Assembly: GCA_023436485.1 (NCBI GenBank)
Contig: JAEZIU010000228.1
Coordinates: 1-5,399 of the forward strand
Length of the DNA: 5,399 nucleotides
Source of the DNA: Bacillota bacterium
GTDB lineage: Bacteria; Bacillota; Clostridia; Acetivibrionales; DSM-1351
Direction of reading: 5' to 3'
Every line of letters begins with the position of its first letter. Within the stretch, counting starts at the first letter, position 1. A program made the translations under genes and the position numbers. This document shows positions 1-5,399 of the stretch, piece after piece. The notes below the pieces were generated by a model. The model was given only the letters and a program-made list of their open reading frames with translations. It ran no database searches and was not told where the DNA came from.

Positions 1-386
1 GTGATGAAGATAAAAGAATAAAAAATCCTAATCAGATTTATCTGAACGGTTATATATGTAAGTCACCCATATATAGAATGACCCCTTTTGGAAGGGAAAT
101 AACAGATATACTTGTAGCTGTTAACAGGCCATATAATAAATCTGACTATATCCCATGCATAGCCTGGGGCAGAAATGCCAGGTATTCTCAGAACCTGACT
201 ATCGGAGACAATATTAAAATATGGGGTAGGATCCAAAGCAGAGAGTATCAAAAAAAGCTTGAGTCAGGAGAAACTTTAATAAAAACAGCTTATGAAGTTT
301 CAGTCTCTAAAATGGAGATTTCCGAGCCGTCTGACACTAAAGAAAATGAAGACAACAATGATAACGAAAGTTCAACAGAGGAATAA
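1..386 (+). CDS. SSB-like single-stranded DNA-binding protein (OB fold), 5' end missing
   Basis: This is the C-terminal 127 residues of a protein whose reading frame is open to the left edge (codons begin at position 3), so the true start is outside the window. The ATG at 78 is not the start: the conserved first strand (NQIYLNGYICKSPIYR) lies in frame upstream of it. Visible family features are TPFGREITDILVAVNRPY, KSDYIPCIAWGRNAR, the GD.I.I.GR turn followed by QSREYQKK, and AYEVSVSKMEI, in the order seen in SSB-family OB folds of Clostridia. The protein ends in a low-complexity acidic tail (about 20 residues rich in E, D and N). It lacks the aromatic DDDIPF-like tip of classical SSB. By family it would bind single-stranded DNA in the cytoplasm; its specific role (replication, repair or competence) cannot be told here. 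A terminator follows 21 bases after the stop. Confidence 0.85.
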   Translation, partial: DEDKRIKNPNQIYLNGYICKSPIYRMTPFGREITDILVAVNRPYNKSDYIPCIAWGRNARYSQNLTIGDNIKIWGRIQSREYQKKLESGETLIKTAYEVSVSKMEISEPSDTKENEDNNDNESSTEE

Positions 387-406
387 TTATCTATAAACAT
401 ACAGAC

Positions 407-459
407 AAAAACCATCACACATTGCTTTAATTTTTGAGACAAAGTGTGATGGTTTTTTT
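407..459. terminator. Bidirectional intrinsic terminator between convergent genes
   Basis: CCATCACAC (412-420) pairs perfectly with GTGTGATGG (444-452). The stem can continue inward with TTG/CAA (422-424 with 440-442) after one A-A mismatch. It is followed by seven T on the plus strand (453-459). On the minus strand the five A at 407-411 give a U tract too. The hairpin sits between the stop of the SSB-like gene (386) and the stop of the minus-strand ndh2 gene (462), so it can serve both transcripts. Confidence 0.9.
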
Positions 460-461
460 AG

Positions 462-2216
462 TTATGAACTTCGCCTTACCATGTATCTCCATAGCTTCAT
501 TAATGCTGGCATAAGGTAACTGTCAATGCCAAATACTCTCCCGGCACCTCCTAACATTGCTACTTCAGCAGGGATAAGCCACCAGCTGGTCTCATACAAG
601 CCTGTTGAAAGAAGAAAATTTATATTTAAAGCAATTGCGGCAAGACCTGCTATAAATGTAAATGTTCCTGATATAAATGCAAGTCCGAGCCCCACTTCAG
701 CAAGTACTATCATTATTTGGAAGAGAAGAGCGTTTGGAATAACTAATCGGTTTGCTATCCAGGCATACCACTCAGGTGTATGGGAGGAAACAATCCTGAA
801 TATTTTTTCTCCCGATTCAGTAATAGAAGCACTTGAAGAACCGTCAACCGTCAAGCCTGCAAGCATTGGTGAAGTCAGCCAGCCTTCCTTTATTTTATTG
901 TATCCCTCTATTAGCCATGTGTAGCCAAGAAACAGTCTTAGTGGTACAAGCCATATGGTAGCGGACCTACGAGTATAATGGTATTCAAGAAACGACTTTC
1001 TATGTCTTTTATTGATTAATTCATGATTCAGATACTTTAAAACAAGTTCAAATCCTCCTATACCAAAAAGGTAATGGCCGTTTACCATGTATTTCATTAA
1101 TATTGACAGCCATACAGGCAACTGCTTTCCCATTATTTCACTAACAGCAAAATTACTACCTATGGAAACCATAACACCGTGAAGTTTTGGCTTTAATTTA
1201 ACCTTTTCGGTACCTCTGATGTCTGCGAGAATATTAACAGCTGCATTATTACCTGTTTGCACCGCCGATTCTACAAGTGGAGGAAGAATTTTGTCCTCAT
1301 AGGTAAAAGCAGATACATCGCCTATTGCATAAACGTTTTTAAAGGCTGTTTTAGTGTATTCGTCAACAACAATTCTGGAAGTTCTGTTCTTTTCAGTGTC
1401 TATTTCATCAGTTAGGGAAGATGCTTTTATTCCAGCAGTCCATATAAGGGTATGTGTATTTATTGTGCGGCCATCTTTTAGTTCCACCTTTTCAGAATCA
1501 AGTTTTGTAATTGCACTTTCAAGGAGTACGTTAACACCCAAGGTAGAAGTAAGATAGTCCATTGATTTTTTTACATTATTCTCATTTAGTATTGTAAGTA
1601 TTTTGGGTAGTGCTTCTATTAAGTAAAGACTTACCTGATTACGGGAAATACCATAGTCAATGCAAAGTTTTTTAACCCATCTTCCCAATTCGCCCATCAT
1701 CTCAACGCCTGTGAAGCCACCTCCGCCGACGACAAAGGTCAGAAGTGATTTTTTTGTAGTTTCATCTTTTTCCTGAGAAGCCAGTTCGAAGCAATCCAGT
1801 ATATGCTCTTTTACCCTGATTGAATCTTTAAATGACCAAAGAGGGTAGCTGTATTCCTTCATACCGGGTATACCGTAATAGTTCGGCTCACTTCCAAAGG
1901 CTAAAACAAGATAGTCATATTCATACTGATTTTTATTTGATGAAATATTATTACTTTCCATATCGAATTTTACAATTTCATCCTTTACTATTTGCACATC
2001 AGTATATTGAAAAATATCTCTAAGCGGTACAATAACACCATCTGAATCTATCCTGTTTCCGGCAGTTTCATGAAGCTCTGTCAACAGTGTATGATACGAA
2101 TTTCTATCTATAATCGTTATCGATAAATCATCTTTCTTTTTCTTTTTTCTTTGAAGGTACAGAGCAGTTTCTATGCCTGCATAACCTGCACCTATAATAA
2201 CTATTTTTCTGGACAT
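462..2216 (-). CDS. ndh2: Type II NADH dehydrogenase fused to a C-terminal DoxX-like membrane domain
   Basis: A 584-residue flavoprotein predicted to oxidise NADH at the cytoplasmic face and reduce a membrane quinone. Residues 1 to about 400 are the two-dinucleotide fold: GAGYAG (9-14) for FAD, GGGGFTGVE (164-172) for NAD(P)H, LIWTAGIKAS (257-266), and VYAIGD (295-300) for the FAD ribityl contact. The quinone-site segment reads PPLVESAVQTG (312-322). Ordinary NDH-2 has about 400 residues; here about 170 more follow. These start with a basic stretch (403-417), then a helix ending in a DoxX-like G..WL.EG..K...GW pattern (about 421-446). After a loop of about 45 residues come three further hydrophobic helices (about 492-517, 519-537, 545-562) and a basic C-terminus. 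The positive-inside rule puts the catalytic domain inside and the loop outside. The ATG at 2216 has AGGAGA (2224-2229) seven bases upstream. The gene is divergent from the apbE operon, as a partner in a flavin-based electron transfer locus. Confidence 0.9.
   Translation of the reverse strand: MSRKIVIIGAGYAGIETALYLQRKKKKKDDLSITIIDRNSYHTLLTELHETAGNRIDSDGVIVPLRDIFQYTDVQIVKDEIVKFDMESNNISSNKNQYEYDYLVLAFGSEPNYYGIPGMKEYSYPLWSFKDSIRVKEHILDCFELASQEKDETTKKSLLTFVVGGGGFTGVEMMGELGRWVKKLCIDYGISRNQVSLYLIEALPKILTILNENNVKKSMDYLTSTLGVNVLLESAITKLDSEKVELKDGRTINTHTLIWTAGIKASSLTDEIDTEKNRTSRIVVDEYTKTAFKNVYAIGDVSAFTYEDKILPPLVESAVQTGNNAAVNILADIRGTEKVKLKPKLHGVMVSIGSNFAVSEIMGKQLPVWLSILMKYMVNGHYLFGIGGFELVLKYLNHELINKRHRKSFLEYHYTRRSATIWLVPLRLFLGYTWLIEGYNKIKEGWLTSPMLAGLTVDGSSSASITESGEKIFRIVSSHTPEWYAWIANRLVIPNALLFQIMIVLAEVGLGLAFISGTFTFIAGLAAIALNINFLLSTGLYETSWWLIPAEVAMLGGAGRVFGIDSYLMPALMKLWRYMVRRSS
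825..845 (-). other. Candidate ApbE flavinylation motif in the outer loop of the NDH-2 fusion
   Basis: Residues 458-464 of the ndh2 product read D-G-S-S-S-A-S. ApbE-type FMN transferases attach FMN by a phosphoester bond to the last Thr/Ser of a pattern close to Dxx(S/T)GA(T/S). Here every position fits except Ser in place of the usual Gly. The segment lies in a Gly/Ser-rich loop between the first and second predicted membrane helices of the DoxX-like domain, which topology places outside the cell where lipoprotein ApbE works. The motif match is seen directly; modification of Ser464 is inference. Confidence 0.4.
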
Positions 2217-2264
2217 TATAATCTCTCCTGTGTTTGTTATAAAAATAGAAATTTCAGGGAAACA

Positions 2265-2294
2265 TTTATAAATAAATTTGTATGTTTATATAAT
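2265..2294 (+). promoter_or_regulatory. Candidate sigma-A promoter of the apbE-eetA-eetB-dmkB operon
   Basis: A perfect TATAAT (2289-2294) lies 18 bases after TTTATA (2265-2270), a 4-of-6 match to TTGACA. This predicts a start near 2301 and a leader of about 47 bases before the TTG start at 2348. The region is very AT-rich, so chance matches are expected. The upstream hexamer read on the other strand is TATAAA and could be the -10 of the divergent ndh2 gene, with a start near 2258, though no convincing -35 accompanies it. A perfect 10-bp palindrome, ATTTATAAAT (2264-2273), overlaps both. No terminator or riboswitch is seen in the 131-base gap. Confidence 0.4.
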
Positions 2295-2334
2295 GCATAT
2301 TTTACCTAAATTGTATTCATATTCGTAACTATAT

Positions 2335-2342
2335 GGGGGTGA
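2335..2342 (+). promoter_or_regulatory. Ribosome binding site that selects the TTG start of apbE
   Basis: GGGGGTGA differs from the ideal GGAGGTGA at one base. Its core ends eight bases before the TTG at 2348. The in-frame ATG at 2333 overlaps this site and has no Shine-Dalgarno sequence of its own upstream, which favours TTG as the start. Confidence 0.7.
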
Positions 2343-2347
2343 GTTTT

Positions 2348-3400
2348 TTGAAAATTAAGCACATTTTAATTCTTTTGACTTGTGTAATAGTTTCTTTTTA
2401 TTTAAGCGGGTGTTCGAAGAGTAATGCCAGTGGTGATTATGTTGAAAAAGAAAGCTTTCAAATGGGTACAGTAATTTCTCAAAGAATTTATGGAGGTAAT
2501 GCGGAAAATTCTGCGAACAAGATTATTCAAAGGTTAAACAGCATTGAAGAAAATATGTCTGCTAATATCAGAACCAGTACTGTGAGTCGGATTAACAGTT
2601 ATTCCGGGCAATCACAGGTATTTCATGTTAATAGTGATATATATAATATTTTAACTGCAGCTGACAAATTTTCCAAATTGAGTCATGGCGCCTTTGACAT
2701 AACTATAGGGCCTTTAGTTAAGGAATGGGGAGTTTTTACTGATCATCCGCATGTTCCCTCCCAGAGCAGGATTAATAAGCTTTTAAAACTTGTTAATTAC
2801 AAATCTATTGACTTTAGCCAAGACAAAATGACTTTCAGACTTCCGATAAAGGGACAGATGATTGATTTTGGTGCTATTGCCAAAGGGTATGCCGCAGATG
2901 AAGCCGTTAAAATCTGTCGGCGAGACGGAATAAAATCAGCTTACATAAACCTTGGAGGAAATGTTTATGTAGTTGGGGACAAACCGGATAATACACCATG
3001 GAGAATAGGAATCCAAAATCCAAGAGCAGCGGACGGTAAATATATTGGTATTCTAAGGGTTTCGGACAAAACTGTAGTGACTTCCGGCGACTACGAAAGA
3101 TTTTTTATGAAAGACGGTACTAGGTATCACCATATCATCGATCCAAGAACTGGATATCCCAGTAATTCTGATTTGATTAGTTCAACCATTGTTACGGACA
3201 GTTCTATTAGTGCTGATGCCCTGTCAACCGCAACATTTGTATTGGGGTTGAAAAAATCCAAAGAATTACTAGAAAAACTGGATGGTATTGATGCCATTTT
3301 CATTACAAAAGATAAAAAGATTTATGTGACTGAAAATCTAAAAAAGTATTTTAAATTTCAGGATGAAAGTGGGGAGTTTACGTATGTTGAAAAAGGGTGA
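2348..3400 (+). CDS. apbE: FAD:protein FMN transferase, lipoprotein ApbE family (FmnB-like)
   Basis: Predicted Mg-dependent enzyme that splits FAD and links FMN covalently to Thr/Ser of exported redox proteins. With the TTG start it has 350 residues, the usual family length. A lipoprotein signal peptide comes first (MKIKH, hydrophobic core, lipobox LSGC with Cys22), so the enzyme should be anchored on the outer face of the membrane. Family motifs in order are QMGT (38-41), HGAFD.T.GPLVKEWG (113-128), DFGAIAKGYAAD (173-184), INLGGNVYVVG (200-210), TSGDYERFF (245-253), HIIDPRTGYP (262-271) and SADALSTA (288-295). All look intact. An ATG at 2333 would add five residues but lacks a ribosome binding site. 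The 3' end overlaps eetA by 17 bases. In the Listeria EET locus the equivalent enzyme (FmnB) flavinylates the lipoprotein PplA. No PplA is present here, so its client is unknown; candidates are a carrier encoded elsewhere, Rnf subunits, or the NDH-2 fusion. Confidence 0.95.
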   Translation: MKIKHILILLTCVIVSFYLSGCSKSNASGDYVEKESFQMGTVISQRIYGGNAENSANKIIQRLNSIEENMSANIRTSTVSRINSYSGQSQVFHVNSDIYNILTAADKFSKLSHGAFDITIGPLVKEWGVFTDHPHVPSQSRINKLLKLVNYKSIDFSQDKMTFRLPIKGQMIDFGAIAKGYAADEAVKICRRDGIKSAYINLGGNVYVVGDKPDNTPWRIGIQNPRAADGKYIGILRVSDKTVVTSGDYERFFMKDGTRYHHIIDPRTGYPSNSDLISSTIVTDSSISADALSTATFVLGLKKSKELLEKLDGIDAIFITKDKKIYVTENLKKYFKFQDESGEFTYVEKG

Positions 3401-3791
3401 CATAATTCTTTTGCTGTTAATAGTTTTTGGTATATTGTCAACTGTATTCATTGGTAGAGAAAATGCAGTCAGTTTAAGCAATACTACCGGAAGTCGGCTT
3501 CATAACATGGATGTTACTGCAATAATAAAAAAGGATGACAAAGTTATAAGAAAAATTAATCTGACAAATTTAGAAAAAAGGGAAGTAATTAATATATCAG
3601 AGTCAGATAAAGTAACTGTTGTAGCAGAAAAAAACAGGATATGCTTTTTTGCGTCAGATTGCCCGGATAAGATATGTGTAAGAACCGGCTGGCTCAGCCA
3701 CCCCGGAGAAATAGCGGTTTGTCTTCCAAATAAAATCATTATTAAGCTTGAGCAAAATAGGAATCAAAATGTGGATGGAGTGGTAAAATGA
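3384..3791 (+). CDS. eetA: Membrane-anchored NusG domain II protein (EetA-like)
   Basis: A small protein of 135 residues with one N-terminal membrane helix (about 7-25) after MLKKGD, and a single outward NusG domain II (about 40-125). The signature CPDKICVRTGW (93-103) followed by PGEIAVCLPN (107-116) is clear, with four domain cysteines (87, 93, 98, 113). Despite the family name, nothing here suggests transcription elongation: the KOW and N-terminal NusG parts are absent and the domain appears exported. In Listeria a protein of this type, EetA, is needed for flavin-based extracellular electron transfer; its chemistry is not known. ATG 3384 is preferred over the in-frame ATG 3363 because GGGGAG (3371-3376) sits seven bases before it and the longer form would add residues before a normal lysine-rich N-terminus. 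It overlaps apbE by 17 bases and eetB by 4 bases (ATGA), which suggests translational coupling. Confidence 0.85.
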   Translation: MLKKGDIILLLLIVFGILSTVFIGRENAVSLSNTTGSRLHNMDVTAIIKKDDKVIRKINLTNLEKREVINISESDKVTVVAEKNRICFFASDCPDKICVRTGWLSHPGEIAVCLPNKIIIKLEQNRNQNVDGVVK

Positions 3792-4324
3792 GAGTATATA
3801 TAAAAAATAATGTTGACATAAAGAAAATGGTGCTGCTGGCTGTTCTTGCTTCTCAGGCTTTGGTGCTGTCTGTTATTGAATCATGGTTTCCCGTTCCAGT
3901 GGGGATTCCCGGGATAAAGCTCGGACTGTCTAATATAATAACTATAGTTTGTTTAATTTTTTTCACTCTGTCAAATACTCTGGCAATAGTTCTGGTAAAA
4001 TGTGTTCTCTCATCCCTATTTATGGGGGGGCCGGTAATTTTTGCTTTTAGTATATGTGGAGGAATTTTGAGTACACTGATTATGTGGATAATGATAAAAT
4101 ATATGGAAAGGTGGTTAAGCTTGATTGGAATAAGCATAGCCGGATCAATAGCACATAATGTCGGGCAGATAATGGTAGCATGCATTATAATGAGTGATTT
4201 GTCTGTTATAGGTTATTTACCTGTACTGCTTTTGTCCGGAATTATTATGGGGACTTTTGTAGGAATATGCAGCTCATTTCTAGTGCGAGCCATGAAAAGG
4301 TTAAATATTATATCAAATTTATAA
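3788..4324 (+). CDS. eetB: Gx-family integral membrane protein (EetB-like; 'heptaprenyl diphosphate synthase component I' family)
   Basis: A 178-residue, highly hydrophobic protein with about five or six membrane helices after a short basic N-terminus. Family features are ESWFPVPVGIPGIKLGLSNI (31-50), VKCVLSSLFMGG (69-80), FAFSICGGILSTLIMW (84-99) and GISIAGSIAHNVGQIMVA (113-130). These identify the family often labelled heptaprenyl diphosphate synthase component I, also called Gx transporter, which resembles substrate-binding S components of ECF transporters. There is no prenyltransferase active site, so the enzyme-like name is probably inherited from gene neighbourhood. In the Listeria EET locus EetB pairs with EetA, and the same gene order (eetA, eetB, prenyl synthase) is seen here. 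The ATG overlaps the eetA stop by four bases and has GGAG (3777-3780) seven bases upstream. What it binds or transports is unknown. Confidence 0.85.
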   Translation: MRVYIKNNVDIKKMVLLAVLASQALVLSVIESWFPVPVGIPGIKLGLSNIITIVCLIFFTLSNTLAIVLVKCVLSSLFMGGPVIFAFSICGGILSTLIMWIMIKYMERWLSLIGISIAGSIAHNVGQIMVACIIMSDLSVIGYLPVLLLSGIIMGTFVGICSSFLVRAMKRLNIISNL

Positions 4325-4333
4325 GGGGTAATT

Positions 4334-5290
4334 ATGTTTTTTGAAAACCAAAGGTTAAACAGTGATATTAAAAAAGTCGAGGAAAATCTACGTACAAACG
4401 TTACTTCAAAAAACCAGCTTTTGGTTCAGGCCATCGCGGATACAGTGGGTGCAGGAGGTAAGAGACTCAGGCCTGCAATGGTTATAGTTTCATCATATTT
4501 TGGGAAAATTCGGCAGGACAGGCTGATCCAGCTTGCAAGTGCCGTAGAATTGCTTCATACTGCTACTCTTATACACGATGATGTCCTGGATTACTCGCCA
4601 TATAGGAGAAATAGGGAAACAGTTTACAAAAAATACGGAACAGATATGGCTATCTACTGTGGAGACTTTTTGTATACTAAGGCACTTTTAATGCTTGCCG
4701 GTATCGTTCCTGCAAATAAACTAACTATAGCTGCAAGGGCAGTAAAAACAATCTGTGAAGGAGAAGTAGACCAATATAGAGATAAGTATGTAATGAATCT
4801 TTCTGTTCCTTCATATCTGAAAAGAATTTCTAGAAAAACAGCAGTGCTTTTTTCAGCTTCTTGTGCTTTGGGGGCTTTGTGTGCGAAATGTAATCCACGT
4901 ATTACAAATAGCCTTTCAAAGATAGGTTTTTACTACGGGGTCATGTTTCAGATGGTTGACGATTTCAGGGATTACAAAAGCGGTGATTCAGAATGGGGAA
5001 AGCCTGTCTACAATGACCTTTCAAAGGGTATACTTACTCTACCAGCAATATATGCTTGCAGGAATAATAAAGAAATATACAAAATGGTTGAAAACTACTG
5101 GGGAAAAAAGGATAAGGTAAATGAAGAACTTCATACTATAGTTTCTCACATATGTTCTTCAGGAGGTATGGAATATACCGAAAATTACATACAAAGGTAT
5201 AGGCAGAAGGCTTTCCGGGAGATAGAAAAGCTTCCAATAAGCGAAGCAAGAGATATTCTTGCAGATTTGATTAATAAATTGCATATCTGA
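4334..5290 (+). CDS. dmkB: Trans-polyprenyl diphosphate synthase, long-chain (DmkB / heptaprenyl diphosphate synthase component II-like)
   Basis: A 318-residue all-helical isoprenyl synthase, full length for the family. It would extend an allylic diphosphate with isopentenyl diphosphate to make the side chain of a (demethyl)menaquinone. Motifs: GGKRLRP (41-47), first Asp-rich motif DDVLD (82-86), the basic RR at 91-92, GDFLYTKA (110-117), KTA (168-170), QMVDDFRDY with second Asp-rich motif DDFRD (209-213), and KGILTLP (231-237). The residues four and five places before the first motif are small (Thr78, Ala77), consistent with a long product. The first-motif tail is RRNRETV rather than the common RRGxPT, and the second motif has FR in place of IL, so it is a diverged family member. 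AAGGGG (4323-4328) overlaps the eetB stop and gives a spacing of five bases; the gap to eetB is nine bases, so it is co-transcribed. Context favours a quinone role over undecaprenyl phosphate synthesis. Confidence 0.9.
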   Translation: MFFENQRLNSDIKKVEENLRTNVTSKNQLLVQAIADTVGAGGKRLRPAMVIVSSYFGKIRQDRLIQLASAVELLHTATLIHDDVLDYSPYRRNRETVYKKYGTDMAIYCGDFLYTKALLMLAGIVPANKLTIAARAVKTICEGEVDQYRDKYVMNLSVPSYLKRISRKTAVLFSASCALGALCAKCNPRITNSLSKIGFYYGVMFQMVDDFRDYKSGDSEWGKPVYNDLSKGILTLPAIYACRNNKEIYKMVENYWGKKDKVNEELHTIVSHICSSGGMEYTENYIQRYRQKAFREIEKLPISEARDILADLINKLHI

Positions 5291-5296
5291 TATAAT
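5267..5296 (+). promoter_or_regulatory. Candidate extended -10 promoter for the downstream gene
   Basis: TTGATT (5267-5272), 18 bases, then TATAAT (5291-5296) preceded by TGA to make a TGnTATAAT extended -10 element (5288-5296). The predicted start is near 5303, 33 bases before the next ATG. The -35 lies inside the end of dmkB. No terminator is visible between dmkB and the next gene, so read-through from the operon is also possible. Confidence 0.5.
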
Positions 5297-5335
5297 AAAG
5301 TGGTTCTTTAGAATAATTAACTTGGAGTTAACATA

Positions 5336-5399
5336 ATGAAAGTAACAACAGTATCAGTGGTGCTAATTAATACAACCAGATCTTTTGATAAAAGATATA
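5336..5399 (+). CDS. N-terminus of a gene cut by the window edge, possibly primosomal helicase PriA
   Basis: The ATG at 5336 follows TGGAG (5323-5327) with eight bases of spacing, and the frame stays open to the window end (21 complete codons). The start MKVTTVSVVLINTTRSFDKRY has the short beta strand followed by a D-K-x-Y/F element that begins the 3'-DNA-binding domain of PriA proteins (a pattern like ...DRPFDY.VP). The next residues that would confirm this lie outside the window. With only 21 residues the assignment is tentative, while the presence of a real gene start is well supported by the ribosome binding site and the candidate promoter. Confidence 0.5.
   Translation, partial: MKVTTVSVVLINTTRSFDKRY

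Noticed and set aside
63..251. 62-codon open frame antisense to the SSB-like gene
   Set aside because: It runs opposite a conserved OB-fold coding sequence and shows no family features.
2133..2150. Lys-rich stretch (RKKKKK) near the N-terminus of NDH-2 as a frameshift site
   Set aside because: The codons alternate AAA and AAG, so there is no long homopolymer, and the FAD-binding fold continues in the same frame.
2231..2256. TTGTTATAAAAAT as a Rex redox-repressor site upstream of ndh2
   Set aside because: Only one half-site resembles the TTGTTAAnnnnTTAACAA pattern; the second half is missing.
3384..3791. Transcription elongation factor NusG
   Set aside because: Only the NusG domain II is present, behind a membrane helix, without the NGN and KOW domains of NusG.
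4024..4030. Run of seven G in eetB as a possible phase-variation tract
   Set aside because: It encodes the Gly-Gly of the family's MGGP turn, the frame is intact on both sides, and a tract of seven in one gene is weak evidence for slippage.
3853..4185. 110-codon open frame antisense to eetB
   Set aside because: It is opposite a well-supported membrane protein gene, has no ribosome binding site of note and no recognisable family; the other antisense frames at 526-924, 1354-1557, 1832-2023 and 3500-3739 are dismissed for the same reasons.

Overview
The window comes from an AT-rich, low-GC Gram-positive anaerobe, most likely a member of the Clostridia (Bacillota). The evidence is A/T-rich codon use, strong GGAG/GGGGTGA-type ribosome binding sites, a TTG start, a clostridial-type SSB-like protein, and a type II lipoprotein signal on the ApbE protein. 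The genus cannot be fixed from this sequence; a cellulolytic Ruminiclostridium-type organism is only a guess.

Layout, left to right. (1) Positions 1-386 (+) hold the 3' part of an SSB/OB-fold protein gene whose start lies outside the window. (2) Positions 407-459 form a hairpin terminator with U/A tracts on both sides, placed between convergent genes. (3) Positions 462-2216 (-) encode a type II NADH dehydrogenase fused to a C-terminal DoxX-like four-helix membrane domain. (4) Positions 2217-2347 are a divergent regulatory gap. (5) Positions 2348-5290 (+) form a tight four-gene operon: lipoprotein FAD:protein FMN transferase (apbE), membrane-anchored NusG domain II protein (eetA-like), Gx-family membrane protein (eetB-like), and long-chain polyprenyl diphosphate synthase (dmkB/hepT-like). 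(6) A candidate promoter near 5267-5296 precedes a gene cut off by the right edge, whose N-terminus resembles the primosomal helicase PriA.

Together, ndh2 + apbE + eetA + eetB + dmkB match the core of the flavin-based extracellular electron transfer (EET) locus known from Listeria monocytogenes. In that model Ndh2 passes NADH electrons to a demethylmenaquinone pool whose side chain is supplied by DmkB. EetA and EetB help move electrons across the membrane, and ApbE (FmnB) attaches FMN covalently to exported carriers. The Listeria flavin carrier (PplA), the prenyltransferase (DmkA) and the flavin exporter components are not in this window.

The most notable observation concerns the predicted outward-facing loop of the NDH-2 fusion protein. 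It carries D-G-S-S-S-A-S, which fits the ApbE flavinylation pattern Dxx(S/T)-small-A-(T/S). This raises the possibility that the dehydrogenase itself carries a covalent FMN on the outer face, put there by the ApbE encoded next door. That idea is inference and would need direct testing.
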